Below are positions 59,301-64,000 of a DNA stretch of 64,000 nt, piece after piece; within the stretch, counting starts at the first letter, position 1; the number at the start of each line of letters is the position of its first letter. The notes beneath the pieces were generated by a model. The model was not told where the DNA came from, made no database searches, and saw only the letters and a list, made by a program, of their open reading frames with translations. Source of the DNA: Rhodamnia argentea. Its lineage: Eukaryota > Streptophyta > Magnoliopsida > Myrtales > Myrtaceae. Where the stretch lies: positions 16,746,934-16,810,933 of the forward strand of contig NC_063151.1 of NCBI RefSeq assembly GCF_020921035.1, in the 5' to 3' direction. A program made the position numbers and the translations under genes.

Positions 59301-60866
59301 CATGCAAATGTTGATGCCTTGGATGACTTCTTGGAGCTGCGGGATCTTGATATTCCTCAGTCACCTTCCTCTAGTTCAGACAATTCTAGTTGCTTGACCA
59401 AGTCATCAGATGAATATTTTGATTCATTGGCCCTTTTGCAAGACATTGAGGCTGAACAGCTCCGAGAGGTGCAGCAGAAGGATGCTCATGCGAAGCTCAG
59501 TGTGTCAACTGTTAAACCATCCAATGTGGTTACACATGAAGTGACTTCAGGTAATATTTAGGAAAAAGAAAAGTCCTAGGCAAATTAAGTGCTTTTATTG
59601 ACTTCTGATATTTTAATTCTAATTTCATCGTTGGGAGTTGCGATCATTGTTAAGTGTTTATATGGTCTTCAATTTTGAGAATAGCTAATTTACTCTGCTT
59701 ATGGGTGTAGATTGAATTAGCATGCTTATGCAATTTCATTGTTTATCTTGCTTACGGCTCTTAGATTCCTATACGAACATGCCTTTTCCTTAGTGACAGA
59801 AAAAAAATGAACTTATATAATGTGATAATCTCACCTCCCGAGTCTTCTTTCCAATCCGTGTTCCTAACTGATGCCTTGGATGTTGAAGCGTACAGAAGAG
59901 TGTGCCTGCTTATTCTTTGTCAGGGCCTTCTTCTCCAAAGAGTCACTTGTGGGGAAGCGGAAGCTCTCTTTCAGGATTCTGGGGATACGAAGCAGAAGAT
60001 ATTGCATCCTATGATTCTTTCTAATACATAAACAACTTGAAACTCTTAAATGAATAGTTTTGGTTTGACCCTGAATTAGAAGAACAGAGACCTTTTCCAT
60101 TTTGAGGGAATTAGCCAGCTAACATAAAGAAATGACTGAATTTGTTGCTTTTTTTCTTTGTTCAATTTATACAACCTGAAGTGCGGAATCTAGAATTAGA
60201 TCAGACAGACAGCAGAAGGATCGCTAACGCAAGTTAATTTTCCACGATCTATGCAAAGTCCATTATTATGCTTGACAGGTTTTCTGTGGCTTTGCTGTTG
60301 CTAATTTTAAGTGGTAATTGGTCTCTGTAAGAGATTTGGAACAGTTGTAAAGTGAAGCCAAGCTAACTTGTCTCTGCTGATGTAAATTCTTTTCTTTTAC
60401 TGCCAAAAGTATTGTCATATACCTCTAGTACTTTTTGCACATGGATGCTATTTGGAGTTCTTAAAGAATTTCTTACGGTCAGTGTAGACACTAGTTCTTC
60501 TTACTACTTAGATTGGAATGCTAGAAATTGCTTTTACTATCATTTCACTGATCTGAATCGCACAAAGGCAACCAAATTAATATTCAATCATCTGCAGGAT
60601 CATTTACCAGTCATGAACGGGAAGACATGCCCAAAACTGGTTCCTCTCTTTGCGATACAGCTTCAGCTATAGGAAGTAAAGCAGCAAAGAAGAGGAATCT
60701 GAAGCATGTAGTTGGAGATGGGAAAAGCCAATCTGGTTGCGAAAATATTGCATCCCGTGCTTCAACAAGTGAAAATACTTCAGCCTTGGAAAGGAGAAGG
60801 AAGTCTGATAAGAAAACCAATATGTTGAAGAAGTTGTGCTTCATACCATTTCCCTTCCTGTTCTGA
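56337..60866 (+). CDS. Divergent NAC-domain transcription factor, five coding exons
   Basis: Plant-specific DNA-binding regulator. Proposed exons: 56337-56502, 57925-58151, 58254-58427, 59256-59550 and 60598-60866, in phase, giving 376 residues from ATG 56337 (374 from 56343). NAC subdomain A is visible as CSDEEVFKSLECITSGNSLP and DINPYCYRPENLP. The rest shows IWYLTCSGDNRAPENGFWKP, ISGLKTTLEFCDRQALEGFK, TDWIMQEYKI and LCRVFQERVYVV. These match NAC subdomains B-E, though the usual GYWK is GFWK. The C-terminal half has an acidic-serine segment (LDDFLELRDLDIPQSPSSSS, DEYFDSLALLQDIEAEQ), a likely activation region, and ends basic then hydrophobic (KKLCFIPFPFLF), too short for a clear membrane anchor. 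An acceptor-like CTGGCAG at 56358 offers an alternative upstream first exon, but no phase-compatible ATG exon was found. The subgroup is not determined. Confidence 0.87.
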
Positions 60867-61910
60867 TCCTTACCCTTTTGGAGTTTCTTTTCCTGCCACT
60901 TAATCATATTAATCAAGAACACGGTGCTCTCTGTATGATTATAGCGGTAGCAATATGCAGGGATAGGTATACAAAATGGTCTTTAGCTGATTTAAGAGGT
61001 TAGGGTACATTGAGAAGAGAATACGACCTGATTGATGGCCACAAGAGTAGTAGATTGGATACAATAGCAAATGGATGGGGACTTGATAACTTTGTTGTGA
61101 TGTATGTGTGAATAATGGAAAGTAGTTATTTCCATCTCCTTGTACTTAGTCTACCAATGTCAATTACAAATATTAATAGGATTGGTCTGTGTATATTGTA
61201 CTGAAATTTCGAGTATTGAGGTTGAAAAGGAAGTAGGAAACATCAAATCCGCAATTTCTAACATGGTATCTTCTGTTTTCGTTGCGTCGATTATATGATG
61301 CTGACTCATCTACAGTTGCGGGGTTTTTATACGGTGCCTCGACCTACGTCATTGTACCAAGTTTATTGTTGTCTTTTTCTTTTTCATTTCTTTGATTGGC
61401 AAGTTCATTATTGTCGGAATTCTTGACGTTCTTATTAAAGAATTCTGTTTACGGGGGCTGCGTACCCAGAATATTTAATTCTCTATTCTAGTAATTTACC
61501 AACGGAATTTAAATTGATGGAGGGCTTGGTTGGAGCAGTAAAGACAGACTTCTGACTAGGAAACACGACAGGGACAATGCAACTGACAAGGGTCTAGACG
61601 ATTGATGAGCCGGCCACACGAGAAAAAAAACCAAACATTCGTGATTAGTGCATGCCGCAGCCAACACCGCTAAGACATTATTAATTTTGTCGGTCACGAA
61701 CGATGCGTTGGACAGCGATATCTCCCGGCCAGAGACACGGATCGCTCCAAAGGCCATTCTTGTCGACTTTTACCCCATTGCTAAAGACATCGAAAGTATG
61801 ATCGTTATGGCCGAACGTGCATTGATTTCGAGAGCACCCTTACTAGACAGACCCATTTGTACAAATAGTAAAAGAATGCCGAACACGGCACAATTTGTGC
61901 AACGTACTTA
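60867..61910. other. NAC 3' region and intergenic DNA, no gene recognised
   Basis: Probably 3' UTR to about 61250. Two open frames around 61509-61757 (minus) and 61648-62034 (plus) overlap each other in antisense and show no domain. Confidence 0.45.
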
Positions 61911-62146
61911 TCGATTAGGAAGCACCGACACTCTCCGGGGGCTTTCATGCTGTATCGTGTCGTGTCTGATACTCTTCGACATAGGACCGACACGTGATCA
62001 GCACTCCAAACACGCCAACAACATACAAGTTTAGCATTCCAACACGTCATTTCGACATGTACATGGTTAATTTTAAGCATTTTCAATAAATTAGGAGTCA
62101 AGATGTAAATTTATTAAAAATCTATATACTTTAGTCATATACCTTG

Positions 62147-62743
62147 GGAAATTACCAAAAAAGTCCTAAACCTATTGCAATTGTGCTAATTTAGTCCTAA
62201 ACTTTTTTTTTTTTTTTTTTGCGATTCAGTCCTAAACCTTTTGCAATTGTGCCATTTCGGTCCATCCGGCGAATTTTGATCGGCCGGCGCCGACGTGGAT
62301 GTCGGCCGGCCAGTCTTGACATGAATACCAACCTGCCGGCGATCGAATATTTTAATATTTTTTAGAATTTTGTTATAATTTTTATGTTTTTTTTCTTCTT
62401 TTTTCTGTCCCTCCCCTCCCCACCTCCCCTCTATAGGCCGGCGAGGCTCGGCCTCTCCAACCGTGCCTCTAACCAATTGTCGGACTATGGCAATCGGCTA
62501 GAGGGGAGGGGCAGAAAAAAGAAAAAGAAAATAACATAAAAATTATAACAAAATTCTATAAAATATTAAAATATTCGATCACCGGCCGGCCGGCATCCAT
62601 GTCGAGCCTCGCCGGCTAAAATTCGCCGGATGGACTGAAATGACACAATTGCAAAAGGTTTAAGATTGAATCGGCAAAATAAAAATGTTTAGGAATGAAT
62701 TTGTACATTACAATAGGTTTAAGATTATTTTGGTAATTTTTCC
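62147..62743. mobile_element. Fold-back element, family 2, nearly complete copy
   Basis: The left end GGAAATTACCAAAAAAGTCC, then TAAACCTATTGCAATTG, matches in inverse the right end CAATAGGTTTAAGATTA, then TTTTGGTAATTTTTCC. Inner arms pair too (CCTTTTGCAATTGTGCCATT with TGACACAATTGCAAAAGG; GTCCATCCGGCGAATTTTG with CGCCGGATGGAC). The core has CGGCCGGC-type motifs and two nearly complementary CT-rich and GA-rich stretches (62395-62440 and 62497-62530). The whole element could fold into one long hairpin. It is inserted in family 3 copy 1. Confidence 0.8.
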
Positions 62744-62841
62744 TATATGCCCAGACATCCCAAATTTAATAGACCTAGCCATGCCCAACAAACCTAATCA
62801 TGAATACCAACAGAATAAGAAGAAGAAGAGACCTGTCGTTG

Positions 62842-62888
62842 ATATTTTTATATATACATGAAAATTTATCATGTATATATAAAAATAT
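62842..62888. repeat. Perfect 20-bp inverted repeat with 7-nt loop
   Basis: ATATTTTTATATATACATGA at 62842-62861 is the exact reverse complement of TCATGTATATATAAAAATAT at 62869-62888. It lies within family 3 copy 1. Confidence 0.9.
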
Positions 62889-62995
62889 AAATTTAATATA
62901 CAACGTGTCGGAATTCTCCAATTTTTTTTTTTTTATTAGCGTGTCGGTGTGTGGTGTCACGTGTCGGTATCGGTGCTATTTAGCTTATTGACCGA

Positions 62996-63579
62996 CGTTC
63001 GTATATGAACATGTTTAATGTGTGCATGAGCCCATGTTAATTGGGAGATCTAAAGCTAACACGTCTCAGTAAAGAAGTCTAGACTTTGTTAAAGTGGCTC
63101 ATGTGTAGGAGAATATGCATCTCGTATTGGTGATGACCGGATTAGTTTATTAATGACACACACAGAGTTCACCCACAAAATAACGTAGTTGTATAGATCA
63201 ATTGCGACTTCTATCTTTCTCTATGAAAATATTCACTCATCGAAAAAAAAAAACAATCTACCAACTATCAAATTACACTAGCGCGATACTTAACTAATTA
63301 GTGCTACTAATTTCTATTGCTATGAATTATTACTCCCTTTAAAGATAATGGTATCCGTGTTCCTATGCTATTGTTCGTTAATCCTATCTCCGCAAATAAG
63401 AAAGGGACAAGTGTTTTTACATCTGCCATATTAGCACTATGATAGTTAAATTAAATAAAAAAGATTCCCCCTAGATTTTTGAACAAGTAACATGAATGAA
63501 ATTGATTTTCGAATAAGAGCATAGAGAGACTGGTGGTGTCATTTACTTTTCTCTTCTTCTGTTTTTTTTTTTGTTGAAA
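62996..63579. other. AT-rich DNA, no gene recognised
   Basis: Between two family 3 copies; short frames only, no domain and no clear repeat. Confidence 0.4.
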
Positions 63580-63985
63580 ACCTCGTTGTTAGCTTGTCCA
63601 ACACGTGCTCAACACTCTCTGACATGCGATCGACACATGATTAGCACACCGGACGATATGCCATTCCAACACATACATGGGGTCAATTTAAACATTTTCA
63701 ACAAATTATGGGTCAATTTTAAATATTTTCAATAAATTACGGGTCAAAATGTGTGTGTGCGTAGAGTATACGCAGCCACTCTAAAAATAATGTATTCAGC
63801 TAGTCCCAAAAAAACCTAATCTTGAATTCCTAACATAAGAAGAAGAAACACATGGTGGATCTTTTTATTCATTTAATATATAACGTGTTCTAATGTTTCG
63901 AAAATTCTCTATTTTTTTAATAAATGACATGGCGGCGTATCGTGTCGCGTGTCGGTGTCGGTGCTACTTAAATTGTTAGTACGTT
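63580..63985. mobile_element. Family 3 inverted-repeat element, copy 2
   Basis: Shares with copy 1 the order ACACGTG-like words, CATTCCAACACATACATGG, repeated TTTTCAACAAATTA / TTTTCAATAAATTA, then CCTAATCTTGAATTCC, AGAAGAAGA, an ATATATAACGTGT segment and a closing GTGTCGCGTGTCGGTGTCGG / TGCTACTTAA. It lacks the nested insertion. The right boundary is close to the window end. Confidence 0.6.
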
Positions 63986-64000
63986 AATGGTCTGGGCCAA

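Larger units (their letters stand above)
61925..62995. mobile_element. Inverted-repeat element with AGCACCGACAC ends (family 3), copy 1, split by an insertion
   Basis: The left end AAGCACCGACACTCTCC pairs with the right end GTGTCGGTATCGGTGCT. Both ends are rich in GTGTCGTGTC / ACACGTG words. Copy 2 at 63580-63985 shares TTCCAACAC, TTTTCAATAAATTA and AAGAAGAAGA, followed by ATATACAACGTGT-type sequence. The 62147-62743 element is nested within it. Without the insert the copy would be about 0.47 kb. Non-coding. Confidence 0.65.

Noticed and set aside
1..64000. tRNA, rRNA or organelle-derived DNA
   Set aside because: No cloverleaf with tRNA-like A and B boxes and no rRNA stretch was noticed by eye; a tRNAscan-type search would be needed to exclude tRNAs.

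Overview
This is a window of plant nuclear DNA, almost certainly from a woody eudicot. The genes carry GT-AG introns and are separated by large AT-rich stretches full of transposon debris. The proteins belong to plant-type families: a PORR organelle RNA-binding protein, a NAC factor, PEX11A, LPEAT1 and a plant DeSI-like protease. The inverted-repeat elements with GC-rich cores give a faint impression of Myrtales, but no sequence evidence here fixes the genus.

Layout. 1-8.7 kb is transposon wreckage: an antisense L1-type LINE (endonuclease and reverse transcriptase readable, running off the left edge) abuts the 3' half of a Ty3-type LTR retrotransposon. The element's 3' LTR is inflated to about 3.2 kb by poly-C tracts and adenine-poor, A-tailed insertions. 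10-22 kb is a gene-rich block on the + strand: an organelle-type PP2C phosphatase (five coding exons), a broken dsRNA-binding-motif gene, a stray copy of the PP2C intron 3/exon 4 junction, an intronless PORR-domain gene, and REV7 (HORMA subunit of DNA polymerase zeta, five exons). 22.5-26.3 kb is inverted-repeat elements and debris. 26.7-38 kb holds two convergent genes, a DeSI-like PPPDE protease (+) and the lysophospholipid acyltransferase LPEAT1 (-, eight exons, with an apparent 1-bp loss near its start). 38.2-42.5 kb is repeats, including two of three copies of an unusual fold-back element. PEX11A, intronless on the minus strand, follows at 42.9-43.7 kb. 43.9-55 kb is almost gene-free and carries several inverted-repeat elements, one enclosing an exon-like fragment. 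A divergent NAC-domain gene (+, five coding exons) occupies 55.1-60.9 kb. The right end, 61.9-64 kb, has two copies of another element family, one split by a nested fold-back insertion.

The genes do not form a pathway. They are ordinary housekeeping or regulatory loci: organelle dephosphorylation, organelle RNA processing, translesion synthesis, deSUMOylation or deubiquitination, phosphatidylethanolamine acylation, peroxisome proliferation and transcription. No new multi-gene system is apparent. The most notable signals are the modular fold-back elements with AT-rich arms and GC-rich cores, a fold-back family whose arms are arrays of ~57-60 bp repeats, a possible gene-capturing element, the LPEAT1 reading-frame break, and the duplicated PP2C splice-junction fragment. 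Exon boundaries were placed by hand from splice consensus, phase continuity and family knowledge; no alignment or transcript data were available.
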